Shown one piece after another: positions 7,132 to 15,341 of a stretch of 64,000 nucleotides of DNA (positions are counted from its first letter, which is position 1; each line of letters opens with the position of its first letter). Below the pieces are notes generated by a model. That model was not told the DNA's origin and made no database searches. It saw nothing but the letters and a program-made list of their open reading frames with translations. A program made the position numbers and the translations under genes. This DNA comes from a virus: positions 1 through 64,000 of IMG/VR virus record IMGVR_UViG_3300025109_000007; one strand, 5' to 3'.

Positions 7132-8183
7132 CGACCGGCGAAGGCGCAGACGCGCCTGACGCGGACCGTGCCTCGGGGGAGGGGCGCGGAGACGAGTACT
7201 TCGGCCGCGCGCCAGACTGGCTATTCGACCTGCTCACGCGGCCGAAGGCGGATCCGTGGAGGCTGACCCAGCTCGATGTCCTCCTGTGGATCCTGCTGAG
7301 CAGGTACGCGGGGCTGACGGGCGACGCCTACCCCAGCCATGCCCTGCTGGCGCAGCGACTCGGCTGCACGGAGAGAGCGGTTCGACGCTCGGCGGAGAAG
7401 CTCGCGAAGATGGGCCTGGTCGAGGTGCAACGTCGCGGTCACCGTGGAAGGTTTAACGTGTACAAGATGAGTAGACCTCGGAGGACCCCAGGGTCCGGTG
7501 AGATCCCGCCTGAGAGGACCCCAGGGTCCGGTGAGATCCCGCCTGAGAGGACCCCAGGGTCCGGTGAGATCCCGCCTGAGAGGACCCCAGGGTCCGGTGA
7601 CACGCGTGTCACAGGACCCCAGGGTCCATCTGACAGGACCCCAGGGTCCTGGGGAAGGAGATCAGGAAGCTCTTTTAAAAGCAGTAGGACGCGCGAGACT
7701 CCCGAGACGCCGCCGCCGGTCGGCTCCACCGGGCGAGAGAGCGAACCGACGACGACTGCTCTCGATCACTCTCGCCTCCGAGCGGACACCGCGTCGCTGC
7801 TCCGCCAGCACTGGAGCCGCGAGTGGGGGAGGCACAACGCTGGGCAGGCGACGGCCGCCCACCTCGCGGAGGTCGAGCGGCTCGCGTGGTGGTTCGACGA
7901 ACTCTCGCGCGAGCAGGCCAAGCCCGTGGCGGACCTCATCGAGGGCGCCGTCCGCGCGTTCTTCGTCGCGAAGCGGAAGTACCGGAGGCCGCCGGCGCGG
8001 TGGTTCTGCGAGGATCCCGGGAGGTGGCTCGAGGCGGAGGCTCTGGGCGAGGAGGACACACACGCGCGGCTGCGGAAGGTCCTGGCCGAGATCGACGAAG
8101 CCGTGTGCGCCGATCAGGAGACGATCCACGAACTCGAGCGGCAGCGCGACGCGCTGATCCAGGAAATCCAGGGGGCCGCATGA
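7128..8183 (+). CDS. Phage replication initiator (lambda O-like) of element A
   Basis: 351 residues. The N-terminal domain (about 20-105) is a winged helix of the helix_turn_helix_36 kind: DVLLWILL, YPSHALLAQRLGCTERAVRRSAEKLAKMGLV. Residues about 115-185 are low-complexity, with an 11-residue unit (RTPGSGEIPPE) repeated because the DNA holds 33-bp iterons. The C-terminal part (about 215-351) is helical and ends in a coiled coil. As in lambdoid phages, origin and initiator are one object and the helicase gene follows, overlapping by 4 bases. The protein should bind the iterons and load the DnaB-like helicase at 8180. Confidence 0.75.
   Translation: MTTGEGADAPDADRASGEGRGDEYFGRAPDWLFDLLTRPKADPWRLTQLDVLLWILLSRYAGLTGDAYPSHALLAQRLGCTERAVRRSAEKLAKMGLVEVQRRGHRGRFNVYKMSRPRRTPGSGEIPPERTPGSGEIPPERTPGSGEIPPERTPGSGDTRVTGPQGPSDRTPGSWGRRSGSSFKSSRTRETPETPPPVGSTGRESEPTTTALDHSRLRADTASLLRQHWSREWGRHNAGQATAAHLAEVERLAWWFDELSREQAKPVADLIEGAVRAFFVAKRKYRRPPARWFCEDPGRWLEAEALGEEDTHARLRKVLAEIDEAVCADQETIHELERQRDALIQEIQGAA
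7483..7649 (+). repeat. Iteron array, probable replication origin of element A
   Basis: Six copies of the hyphenated palindrome GGACCC-CA-GGGTCC lie at 7483, 7516, 7549, 7582, 7614 and 7636; the first four are spaced exactly 33 bp. Between copies four and five is the 16-bp perfect palindrome GTGACACGCGTGTCAC (7597-7612). Just downstream, CTTTTAAAAG at 7673-7682 is the only A/T block nearby and would be the unwinding element. The array lies inside the initiator gene, as in lambda O. Confidence 0.8.
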
Positions 8184-9514
8184 CGGGCCGGGATCCTGAG
8201 CTGGCGCTGCTCGCCTGCATCCTCCTCGAGCCGGCGGTTCTGGACGAGGTGGGCGATGTGGTCTCGCCTGCGGAGTTCGCCGTCCCGCTGCACGCGGCCG
8301 CCTTCGAGGCCATGCGGGCCCTGCGCGACCGCGGCGACCACGTGGACATCGTGAGCCTTCGCGCGCACTTGCTGGCCAGCGGGGCCGCGGACGGCAACGC
8401 GCTGGACCGGTTCGTTCTCGTCATGAGCGACCACATCCCAGACACCACGGCGGCCGAGACCTACGCCCGGCTCGTGTCGGGGGCGTCGGCAGTGCGTGCG
8501 GTGACGCGCGAGGCCTCCGCGATCGTGGCTCGCTCGCGCGCTCCCCTCGCCGATGGCGGCGACGTGGACGCCTTCCTGGACGCGGCCGAGGCCGGGATCC
8601 TCACCGCGACCGCGGGACGCCGGTCCGACGTGCGGACCGTCGGGATGAGCGAGGCCCTCCACGAAGCCAGCCGGGCGCTCGTGGCCCGGGCGGAGTCGAA
8701 GGCCGAACTCGACGGCCTCAGCACAGGAATGGCGAACCTCGACCGGACCCTCGCCGGGCTGCGCGCGGGCGAGCTCGTGGTGCTCGCTGGACGGCCCGGG
8801 ATGGGGAAGAGCGCGTTCGCGGGGCACATCGTGCGGACCGCGGCGGGAGACGGGCACACCTGCGCGGTCTACTCGCTCGAGATGGAGCATCGATCGTGGG
8901 CTGAGCGGTGGGCCTGCGCAGAGGGGGGCGTCGATGCCGGTGCGGTCCGCCGCGGGAAGTTGAGCCGGGACCAGTGGGACCGGTGGTGGGCCGCGAGCGA
9001 GAGACTCGCCTCGTTGCCGATCGTGGTCGACGACACACCCTCGCTGTCGCTGCCGGCGCTCCGCTCGAAAGCTCGGCGGGTCCGCGCCCGCCACGGCCTG
9101 GGCCTGATCGTCGTGGACTATCTGCAGCTCATGACCTCGGGCGAGGGCCACCGGGAACGCAACGACGAGGTGGGGGCCGTGAGTCGCGGCTTGAAGGCTC
9201 TGGCGAAGGAACTCTCCGTCCCGGTGCTCGCGCTTGCCCAGCTGAACCGCGGCCTCGAAAGCCGAAAGGACAAGCGCCCGAGCCTGTCTGACCTCCGCGA
9301 GAGTGGGCAGATCGAGCAAGACGCAGACGTGGTCATGTTCCTGTACCGACCCGGCATCTACGCGCCGGAGCTCGCGTCCCCCTCGGCGCTCGAGGTGATC
9401 ATCGCCAAGCAGCGCGCGGGTCGCACCGGCACGGTGAAGGGCACGTTCCACGGCGCGACCTACCGATTCGACGGCGCGCCTGACAACGAGAACGGGAGGT
9501 ACGACGATGCGTGA
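8180..9514 (+). CDS. dnaB: Replicative DNA helicase, DnaB family
   Basis: 444 residues, the usual DnaB length. The N-terminal helical domain spans about 1-110 and the RecA-fold ATPase about 180-430. Walker A is GRPGMGKS (about 204-211), Walker B LIVVDYLQL (about 309-317), and the arginine-finger stretch is LAQLNRGLESR with a DLRESGQIEQDAD loop. It should act as the hexameric helicase at the origin within the preceding gene, and it overlaps that gene by 4 bases. A second, shorter DnaB-like protein follows with 8 bases of overlap. Confidence 0.92.
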   Translation: MTGRDPELALLACILLEPAVLDEVGDVVSPAEFAVPLHAAAFEAMRALRDRGDHVDIVSLRAHLLASGAADGNALDRFVLVMSDHIPDTTAAETYARLVSGASAVRAVTREASAIVARSRAPLADGGDVDAFLDAAEAGILTATAGRRSDVRTVGMSEALHEASRALVARAESKAELDGLSTGMANLDRTLAGLRAGELVVLAGRPGMGKSAFAGHIVRTAAGDGHTCAVYSLEMEHRSWAERWACAEGGVDAGAVRRGKLSRDQWDRWWAASERLASLPIVVDDTPSLSLPALRSKARRVRARHGLGLIVVDYLQLMTSGEGHRERNDEVGAVSRGLKALAKELSVPVLALAQLNRGLESRKDKRPSLSDLRESGQIEQDADVVMFLYRPGIYAPELASPSALEVIIAKQRAGRTGTVKGTFHGATYRFDGAPDNENGRYDDA

Positions 9515-10343
9515 TGGCGATGGGTGTCAGGTGCGTCTCGGCTTCGGCGAGCTCGGCGAAGCCGTTGGCGAGCTCGCTCCGGGAAGCTTGGTGGTGATCG
9601 GCGCGCGGCCCTCCACCGGCAAGAGCGCGCTGTGTCTGCGGATCGTGGCGACGGCCGCGCACGCTGGGACGCGCGCCGAGATCCTCTCGCTCTCGGACCC
9701 GCCGGAAACGTGGGCGATCCGCGAGCTGGCGCGTGCGGCAGACGCGAGCGCCACGAACCTCCGCCTGGGCGGCTCCCTCGGCGAGTCCGAGCTCAGCCGT
9801 ATCGGCGCGGCGGCGAGCGACGCGCACGACCTCTGGCGCGTGGCTGACTGCAGGAGCGCCAGGGACCTCCCGGCGATCATCGCTCACATGCGGCGCGCCG
9901 CGGTCCGCCACCGCCCGCGGGTGTTCGTTCTCGATTACATCCAGCTCGTGCGCGTGCGTGGTGTTCGGGAGCGGCGCCACGAGATCGAGCGCGCGGTCGC
10001 GACGCTCAAGAGCACCGCGGCCGAGCTCGACGCGGTGATGGTGATCGCGTCGCAGCTTCGCCGTCACGACGGCCACCCCACGCTCGAGCTGCTGAAGGAA
10101 GCTGGCGCGATCGAGGAGGCGGCCGAGCTCGTGCTGCTCCTTCATCGGGTGAGAGACACCGAGGCCGGCGATCGCGTCTACGCCGAGATCGCAAAGCACA
10201 AGGATGGCGCGGATGGCCACGTGTCGGACGTCTACGAGATCGGGTGGGATCCGCGGGCTGCGACGTTCCTTGCCTCGCGTCTGATCGGCCCCTGGTGGAA
10301 GGTGCCCGGCGTGGAGCGCCGGGGGAGGAGAGCGGCTGGATGA
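9507..10343 (+). CDS. DnaB-like ATPase lacking the N-terminal domain
   Basis: 278 residues containing only the RecA-fold domain of the DnaB family: Walker A GARPSTGKS (about 31-39), Walker B VFVLDYIQL (about 138-146), sensor/finger stretch IASQLRRH, then LKEAGAIEEAAE where DnaB has DLRESGQIEQDAD. There is no primase-interacting N-terminal domain. It overlaps the dnaB gene by 8 bases. It could be a helicase partner, a loader or a RecA/KaiC-like recombination ATPase; the sequence does not decide. Confidence 0.7.
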   Translation: MRDGDGCQVRLGFGELGEAVGELAPGSLVVIGARPSTGKSALCLRIVATAAHAGTRAEILSLSDPPETWAIRELARAADASATNLRLGGSLGESELSRIGAAASDAHDLWRVADCRSARDLPAIIAHMRRAAVRHRPRVFVLDYIQLVRVRGVRERRHEIERAVATLKSTAAELDAVMVIASQLRRHDGHPTLELLKEAGAIEEAAELVLLLHRVRDTEAGDRVYAEIAKHKDGADGHVSDVYEIGWDPRAATFLASRLIGPWWKVPGVERRGRRAAG

Positions 10344-10996
10344 CGCGGCCGTCCGACGACACCAGATGTAGCGGACGTGGCCGATCGGCGCGCGCGGCGC
10401 TCCACTGCTCGAGCGATGGGCGGCCGTGCGAGCTGCTCGCCGACGCGTCGACGGATCCGCCGTGCGCGTACTGCGGCCGGTGGCTCGCTTCGACGGCCAC
10501 CGAACTGACGGGGCTCCGGCTGGGGCGCCTCGAGCGAGAGATCCTCCTCGAGGCCTCGCCAGCGCGCGGGGAGCATTCCCCGATGCCCACGACTGCCGCG
10601 CGGTCATCGGTGCGGCGCGCGGCGACGAAGCTCGAGCGCGCGGGCCTGGTTCACCTCCACCCGATCCGGGTGTGTCGGCCCGCTCGCCGGGTCGCGAGCC
10701 GGATCCGGAACCCGGAGGGGGCGAACTTCCTGACCTTCACCGTCGATCCGCGCGCCCGGGTGTGGGAGCTCGGGGCGCGCCGCACGCTCCTCGGGGAGGG
10801 CGCCGTGGCCATCTACGGTCGAGAGCTCGCCGGCGGCGGGCGCATTCGATGGGACCGCCTCATCGAAAGAGCCCCGGGGCTGGGGGAGACGCCGGCGGAG
10901 CTGCGCTCCCGCCAGGCGCCGGGGGGCTCCGTCCGCCCCAGCCTTCGCGAGGCGTGGGCGGAGTTCTCACGGCTGGCGGCGGGGGCCGAAAAGTGA
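10340..10996 (+). CDS. Hypothetical protein with zinc motif and winged-helix-like region
   Basis: 218 residues overlapping the previous gene by 4 bases. An N-terminal CSSDGRPCELL..CAYCGR stretch looks like a small zinc-binding site; residues about 60-115 (EREILLEA..SSVRRAATKLERAGLVHLHP) look like a winged helix; the C-terminus is not recognised. It is the last gene of the replication operon before a 430-base gap. Confidence 0.5.
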   Translation: MTRPSDDTRCSGRGRSARAALHCSSDGRPCELLADASTDPPCAYCGRWLASTATELTGLRLGRLEREILLEASPARGEHSPMPTTAARSSVRRAATKLERAGLVHLHPIRVCRPARRVASRIRNPEGANFLTFTVDPRARVWELGARRTLLGEGAVAIYGRELAGGGRIRWDRLIERAPGLGETPAELRSRQAPGGSVRPSLREAWAEFSRLAAGAEK

Positions 10997-11425
10997 GGCC
11001 CGCCGCGCTCTCCGTGACCCTCCGGTGGGGGGGGCTCACTGCCGCGTCTGCGCGTGCGCTCTCTGAGGCCGCCCCACGCCCGCCCAGCGCTCGCCACGGG
11101 TCCGCGCTCGGCCGCCGCATCCTCGGCGCGCGGCGAGCCTCTGACGACCCGTGGGGGCCCGGCACGGCGGCCGTGCGAAGCCGCCTGATCGGCGCGGGTC
11201 CTGTGGGGGACCCCCCCCGTACCGCGGTTAAGTTTCACCACCGCCGCCCTCGCACGAAGTCCGATGTTCGGCCCGGTGTTCGGGTGTTCGGGCCCCGATT
11301 TGTTCGGGTGAGGCTCCGGGGACTCGTGACCCCACTTTCGCCGCCTCACGCCCGACCGCCGGCCGACTTGGCGTCCGATTCGTCGCGTTCTGACGACGGT
11401 GCCCCGACCTAACCCCGGAGGATTC
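10997..11425 (+). other. Intergenic region with TGTTCGG repeats
   Basis: 429 bases without a supportable gene. It holds four direct TGTTCGG units at 11265, 11277, 11285 and 11301, the last three extended to TGTTCGGG. They lie 120-160 bases upstream of a Nu1-like gene. In lambdoid phages the small-terminase protein binds such repeats next to cos, so this may be a packaging-site remnant; operators for late genes are an alternative. Confidence 0.45.
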
Positions 11426-12013
11426 ATGACCACGAAACACCTGATCTCTCGCGCCGAGTTCGCCCGGCGCGCCAACCGAGGGCGCAGCACGATCACGGAG
11501 GCGTGCCGCGGCCCGCTCGCTCGAGCCATCGTCCGGAAGCGCATCGATGCCGCGCACCCCGACGTCATCGCGTGGGCGCGTGAGCGCGGGATCGACCCGG
11601 ACGCCCTCACCAGCCAGCGCCGCGCCGCTCGACCGTCCGGCGCAGGTTCGAGCCCCGCTCCGGCCGCCACCACGGTTCTGGCCGCCCACGGGTTCGGGGG
11701 CCCTCTGACGGCAATCCCGGATGACTTGGTCATCCCCGAGTGGGCGAGCGGCGCGAGTCCCGCGGTGATCCTCGGAGCGCTACAGGCGGGGCTCGACGCG
11801 GAGATCGACCGCGCGAAGGAGCAGGGACAGCGACTCCTGCAGTTAGAGGCCGACCTCTTCGACCTCGACCACCCCACGGTCCGGCGGTTCCTCGAGCAGG
11901 AGCACGACGTCACGATGACGCCCGAGCTACTCGCCGAGCTCTGGGAAGAGCACGAGGAGCACCGCCAGCGCCGCCGTGAGCTCACCGACACCTCGGGGGC
12001 CGAAGCCTCGTGA
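11426..12013 (+). CDS. Nu1-like DNA-binding protein (possible small terminase)
   Basis: 195 residues from an ATG preceded by GGAGGA. An N-terminal helix-turn-helix (SRAEFARRANRGRSTITEACRGP) with a following AHPDVIAWARERG stretch resembles Nu1/terminase small subunits and phage MerR-like proteins. The C-terminal half is helical and acidic and would be the oligomerisation part. It opens the late region, where a small terminase belongs, but no large terminase follows. Assignment is by motif and position only. Confidence 0.5.
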   Translation: MTTKHLISRAEFARRANRGRSTITEACRGPLARAIVRKRIDAAHPDVIAWARERGIDPDALTSQRRAARPSGAGSSPAPAATTVLAAHGFGGPLTAIPDDLVIPEWASGASPAVILGALQAGLDAEIDRAKEQGQRLLQLEADLFDLDHPTVRRFLEQEHDVTMTPELLAELWEEHEEHRQRRRELTDTSGAEAS

Positions 12014-12504
12014 CCGCGGCCGAGCTGGCGGAGGCGTCCGACCACCTCGACGCGGCGGAGCTGCTCGAGGCCGTGCAGGCGATGCTCCGCCGCCGCCGCG
12101 GGGGGCGTGGCGGTCCCATGGAGCGAGTCGTCCTCCTGGCGATGGCGGCCGCCCTCGAGCAACCCCTCTCGGCCGAGCTCGCGAGGCGGGCGGAAGGGCT
12201 GGCGGCGGTGGTCCGGGGCGTTCGGACACGGGCGGGCTACGCAGACGCCGCGCCCGCCCTGCGCGAGCTCGCGCGCGTCATCGAGGCCGCTCGCGTGCTG
12301 CCGTTGGCTGCGCAGGCGCTGCAGGTGCGGCTTGCGCTGGCCGAGGTAGGGGCCGAGCTCGAGCTCGACCACATCGAGCAGCTGCTCGACGGCGGCAGGA
12401 CTCTCCGAGCCCAGGTGGCCACGATCGGCGTGGCCGCGCGGCTGCTCCCCGGTGGAGACCCGCGGCGAGCTCGTGACCATGTTCGGCGCGCCCTCGGAGC
12501 CTGA
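12010..12504 (+). CDS. Hypothetical helical protein
   Basis: 164 residues, almost entirely Ala/Leu/Arg/Glu helices, no cysteine or membrane segment. It overlaps the Nu1-like gene by 4 bases. It occupies the place of the large terminase in ordinary late operons but is far too short and lacks Walker motifs. Function unknown. Confidence 0.5.
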   Translation: MTAAELAEASDHLDAAELLEAVQAMLRRRRGGRGGPMERVVLLAMAAALEQPLSAELARRAEGLAAVVRGVRTRAGYADAAPALRELARVIEAARVLPLAAQALQVRLALAEVGAELELDHIEQLLDGGRTLRAQVATIGVAARLLPGGDPRRARDHVRRALGA

Positions 12505-12593
12505 CGGGTGGAGAGTGAAGCTCCACCTCACGCAACGTTCGGAGCGTGCATCATGCAGGCATGACGCGCGCTACGCAGATGGAGGGCTGAGCC

Positions 12594-12992
12594 GTGCCCA
12601 ACATGACGATCACGAACATCGACAACGGCACGGTCCTGATCGGCGAGGGCGAGTTCAGCGACGAACTGCTCACCTTCGCCGGGGCCGACACCCTCGCGGA
12701 GGGCACCATCCTCGCCCGCGACAGCGGGACGGGGAAGCTCGTGCCGTTCGACCCCGACGACATCGGCGGCGTCGACCACGAGATCGCCAAAGCGGTCCTC
12801 ACCTACGCCGTCACGGCCACCGGCGCCGGCGACGTGGCCATCCGGGCTCTCATCCGAGGGCGGGTGAACGCGGGGCGCCTCGTCGTGGACGACGGTGCGA
12901 GCGTGACGGCCGCCATCCGAGACCAGCTGCGCGCCTACGGCATCACTCCGGTGAGCGTCAGCCAGCTTTCGCAGCTCGACACGCAGGACTGA
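12594..12992 (+). CDS. Head-decoration-like protein
   Basis: 132 residues from a GTG preceded by GGAGGG. A beta-rich sequence with TLAEGTILARDSGTGKLVPFDP followed by AKAVLTYAVTATGAGDVAIRALIRGRVN is the typical pattern of lambda gpD-like head-decoration proteins, which trimerise on the capsid surface. If so, it is the only head gene in the element. It stands alone, with 90 bases upstream and a new ribosome-binding site, without the protease and capsid genes that normally flank it. Confidence 0.6.
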   Translation: MPNMTITNIDNGTVLIGEGEFSDELLTFAGADTLAEGTILARDSGTGKLVPFDPDDIGGVDHEIAKAVLTYAVTATGAGDVAIRALIRGRVNAGRLVVDDGASVTAAIRDQLRAYGITPVSVSQLSQLDTQD

Positions 12993-13000
12993 GGACCCGC

Positions 13001-13294
13001 ATGAAGCAATCGGTCAACCTCCGCGCCCCGACCTCGCACGCCGCGCGCAACGCCGGCGACGAGGCCACCCGTGCCCGCCTCGAGCGCGAGGCGGAAGACC
13101 TCCGCGCGACGATGACGACGGACTTCGCCGTCGCGCCGCGCGTGACGATCACCGCCCCCGACGGGACGGTGCTCGGCCCCGGCGACCCCGTCGACCCCAG
13201 CCTGTGGGACGGCGTCGAGGGCGGTGCTGGCTGGCGGCACGTCGAGAGGTTCGTCCGCGAGGGGCGGGTGCTCGCGCGGGCAGACGGGCGGTGA
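13001..13294 (+). CDS. Hypothetical protein
   Basis: 97 residues starting after a GAGGA site: an N-terminal helical region rich in Arg/Glu and a short beta-rich C-terminus with VTITAPDGTVLGPGDPVDP. It resembles small head- or tail-joining accessory proteins in size and position, but nothing in the sequence proves this. It shares bases with the next start (GTGATG). Confidence 0.45.
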   Translation: MKQSVNLRAPTSHAARNAGDEATRARLEREAEDLRATMTTDFAVAPRVTITAPDGTVLGPGDPVDPSLWDGVEGGAGWRHVERFVREGRVLARADGR

Positions 13295-13539
13295 TGATGA
13301 CGGCCCGCCCGATCCGGCTGACGGCGCATCAGGCGCGCGAGGTAGCGGTGGCCGCCTCCGTGGACCCGCGCACCGTGCGGCGAGTCCTGCGAGGTGACCC
13401 GGTCCGTAGCTCGACGGGGGCCCGCGTTCGGACCGCCCTGGCTCGACTGGGCTTCATCCCGCGGACGGGCCCGCAGGCCGGCGATCCGTCCGTGTGTGCC
13501 GGGGCCGCCTGCGTGGGCGACCTCGCGGAGGCCCGCTGA
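13294..13539 (+). CDS. Small HTH DNA-binding protein
   Basis: 81 residues. LTAHQAREVAVAASVDPRTVRRVLRGDPVRSSTGARVRTALARLG has the layout of a LacI/Cro-type helix-turn-helix with the hinge that follows it. Finding a regulator between structural genes is unusual; it may control late transcription. A second in-frame ATG at 13297 is an alternative start. Confidence 0.55.
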   Translation: MMTARPIRLTAHQAREVAVAASVDPRTVRRVLRGDPVRSSTGARVRTALARLGFIPRTGPQAGDPSVCAGAACVGDLAEAR

Positions 13540-13540
13540 G

Positions 13541-14353
13541 ATGGCCATCGACCCGTCCGCCCGCTACGCGGGGCAGCTCGACCTCTCGGACCCCGCGTTC
13601 CCCCACGGGAAGCCGCGCAACGTCTCCACCCCCGGAGACGGCACCGGTACGCCGTTCGAGGCGGGATGGCTCTCGGACTTGTTCGGCTGGCAGCAAGACC
13701 TGTTGGACGCCGCGGGGCTGACGCCGTCCGACGTGCCCGATGAGGTCGGCTCCTCGCAGTACAACGCCGGCATCCGCGCGATCGTTTCCGAGCGCTTCGA
13801 CGGGGATGGGCGCGTGGAGTTCCCCGCCGCCCTGACTGAGACAGTCGTCGTGCCCGCCGCGGCGTTCACGGTCAACAACCAGGACCCGACGGAGTTCTCA
13901 CGGACCACGGGGGCGATCGGCATCGTCGCGAGCGAGCCGGGGATCTTGCGGACGCTGGGCAGCTCCCCGGACGTCGACGCGTGGCTCGCGCTCAACCGCT
14001 ACCTGCCCAGCGATGCGGTCCTGACGCGCGTTCGTGCCGCTGCGCTCTTCGACGACACGGGGATTGGCGCGGCGATTCGGCTCTACCTCGAGACCTACGG
14101 GATCGACTGGGCGAACTGGGTTGCCAGCGGAACCAACCACGTCGACGCGTCGACGCTCCTGGACGAGAAGACGAAGGCCGCCGCCGACCCGAGCGCCCGC
14201 TACATCCTCGACTCCGGGGTGATCTCGTATTCGATGCTCACGAAGGCGGCGAGCCCCGCATCACGTGCGCTGCGGTTTCAGCTCGTCGGCGAGGGGCAGC
14301 ACGTCTTCGCCCTCGAGCTCACGTTCACCCACCCTGGGCTCCGGAACACCTGA
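13541..14353 (+). CDS. Tail-fibre-like protein, paralogue of 22274-23062
   Basis: 270 residues. The first 75 (YAGQLDLSDPAFPHGKPRN, STPGDGTGTPFEA, QYNAGIRAI) closely follow the N-terminus of the protein at 22274-23062 (YAGQIDTSDPAYPHGKARN), suggesting a shared baseplate-anchoring module. The remainder is beta-rich and different, as expected for a receptor-binding part. Its position before the tape-measure gene is odd for a fibre and coincides with where sheath, tube and capsid genes are missing. Confidence 0.6.
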   Translation: MAIDPSARYAGQLDLSDPAFPHGKPRNVSTPGDGTGTPFEAGWLSDLFGWQQDLLDAAGLTPSDVPDEVGSSQYNAGIRAIVSERFDGDGRVEFPAALTETVVVPAAAFTVNNQDPTEFSRTTGAIGIVASEPGILRTLGSSPDVDAWLALNRYLPSDAVLTRVRAAALFDDTGIGAAIRLYLETYGIDWANWVASGTNHVDASTLLDEKTKAAADPSARYILDSGVISYSMLTKAASPASRALRFQLVGEGQHVFALELTFTHPGLRNT

Positions 14354-15009
14354 TGGGCCTCTTCAGCAAGCTCAAGATCAAGCCCCCTGCAGCGTCGCTC
14401 GCCGACCTCGAGCACCAGCTCGAGCAGGCCACGGAAGCGCGGGCCGCCGCGGACGTCCAGGTCAGCGAGGCGGAACGCGAGTTCGACGCGACCGGCGCGG
14501 CGGAGGCGCTGTCCGTCCTTCAGGCGGCGAGACTCACGGCCGCGGAGGCCGCGGAGCACGTCGGCCGCGCCGAACGGCTGCTCTCGGCGGCCCGGGCACG
14601 CGAAGAGGATGCGCGGCGCGAGGAGCTCCGCGCGGAGGCGCACCGGCTCGACGCCGAACTGACTCAGGAGGCGCTCGAGGAGGCTGCGCGGCCCCTGGCG
14701 CGGCGTGAAGCCGAGCTCTCCGTGGAGCTCGCCACCGTGCGTCAGGACCGGGCGGCCCTCGCCGCGGACGTCGACGCGAAGTGCGAGCGCCGCCGCGCCA
14801 TCGCCCTCGAGCTCGACGAGGAGGGGGGCCACGGTGGGATCTGGATCGACGAAGGCGGGCGAGCGCGGTCCGGCTCACCACACGGGGGCCAGCGCGGAAG
14901 CATCGTGCGGAGCGCTGAACGCGTCTGGACCGAGCTGCAGCACCTCTCGCCGCAGTCGAGTACCGGCCAGCTCGTTCGTAAGATCATCGAGTCCGGCGAG
15001 GGACGCTGA
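14353..15009 (+). CDS. Coiled-coil protein
   Basis: 218 residues. From about residue 15 to 160 it is a continuous Ala/Glu/Arg heptad helix, then a Gly-rich stretch and a short C-terminal helix. It overlaps the fibre-like gene by 1 base and the next gene by 1 base. Scaffold- or chaperone-like roles fit a long coiled coil, but I cannot assign one. Confidence 0.5.
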   Translation: MGLFSKLKIKPPAASLADLEHQLEQATEARAAADVQVSEAEREFDATGAAEALSVLQAARLTAAEAAEHVGRAERLLSAARAREEDARREELRAEAHRLDAELTQEALEEAARPLARREAELSVELATVRQDRAALAADVDAKCERRRAIALELDEEGGHGGIWIDEGGRARSGSPHGGQRGSIVRSAERVWTELQHLSPQSSTGQLVRKIIESGEGR

Positions 15010-15341
15010 TGCGACGCCGCCCGGCCAAGAAGCGCGCGCGCCCTGGCCGCTATGTCTTCGAGGAACGATTCGACGCGCCGGCCGACCTCATCGCCGCGGC
15101 GCGCGAGCGCGCGGAGCGGTGGGCGCCCCTGGCGCGCGCGCAGCGCGTGCGAGGTGACCTCGTGGTCCTCGCTGGCGTGCGAGACGGGAAGGCCATCGTG
15201 ACGATGGCGCCCCGCGTCGAGGTGGCGGCGTCGACTCCCGATCGGGACTTCGAGCGGCAGCTCCGCCAGCCCACGCCAGGTCGGGTGGGCGTCTACGTCG
15301 GGGGCGCGCCGTTCTTCTTCGTCGAGGAGTCCTCGACGTGA
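15009..15341 (+). CDS. Small protein before tape measure
   Basis: 110 residues, basic at the N-terminus, beta-rich at the C-terminus. It overlaps the tape-measure gene by 4 bases. In Mu-type operons the gene just before the tape measure encodes a tail assembly chaperone (gp41-like); the position matches, but the sequence gives no motif to confirm it. Confidence 0.45.
   Translation: MRRRPAKKRARPGRYVFEERFDAPADLIAAARERAERWAPLARAQRVRGDLVVLAGVRDGKAIVTMAPRVEVAASTPDRDFERQLRQPTPGRVGVYVGGAPFFFVEESST

Noticed and set aside
7481-7650. Repeat array considered as CRISPR
   Set aside because: The spacers are themselves repeats, units are dyads within an open reading frame, and no cas gene is near; it is an iteron array.
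10813-12531. Long minus-strand frame opposite the Nu1-like region
   Set aside because: Low complexity, no motif, and antisense to tiled plus-strand genes.
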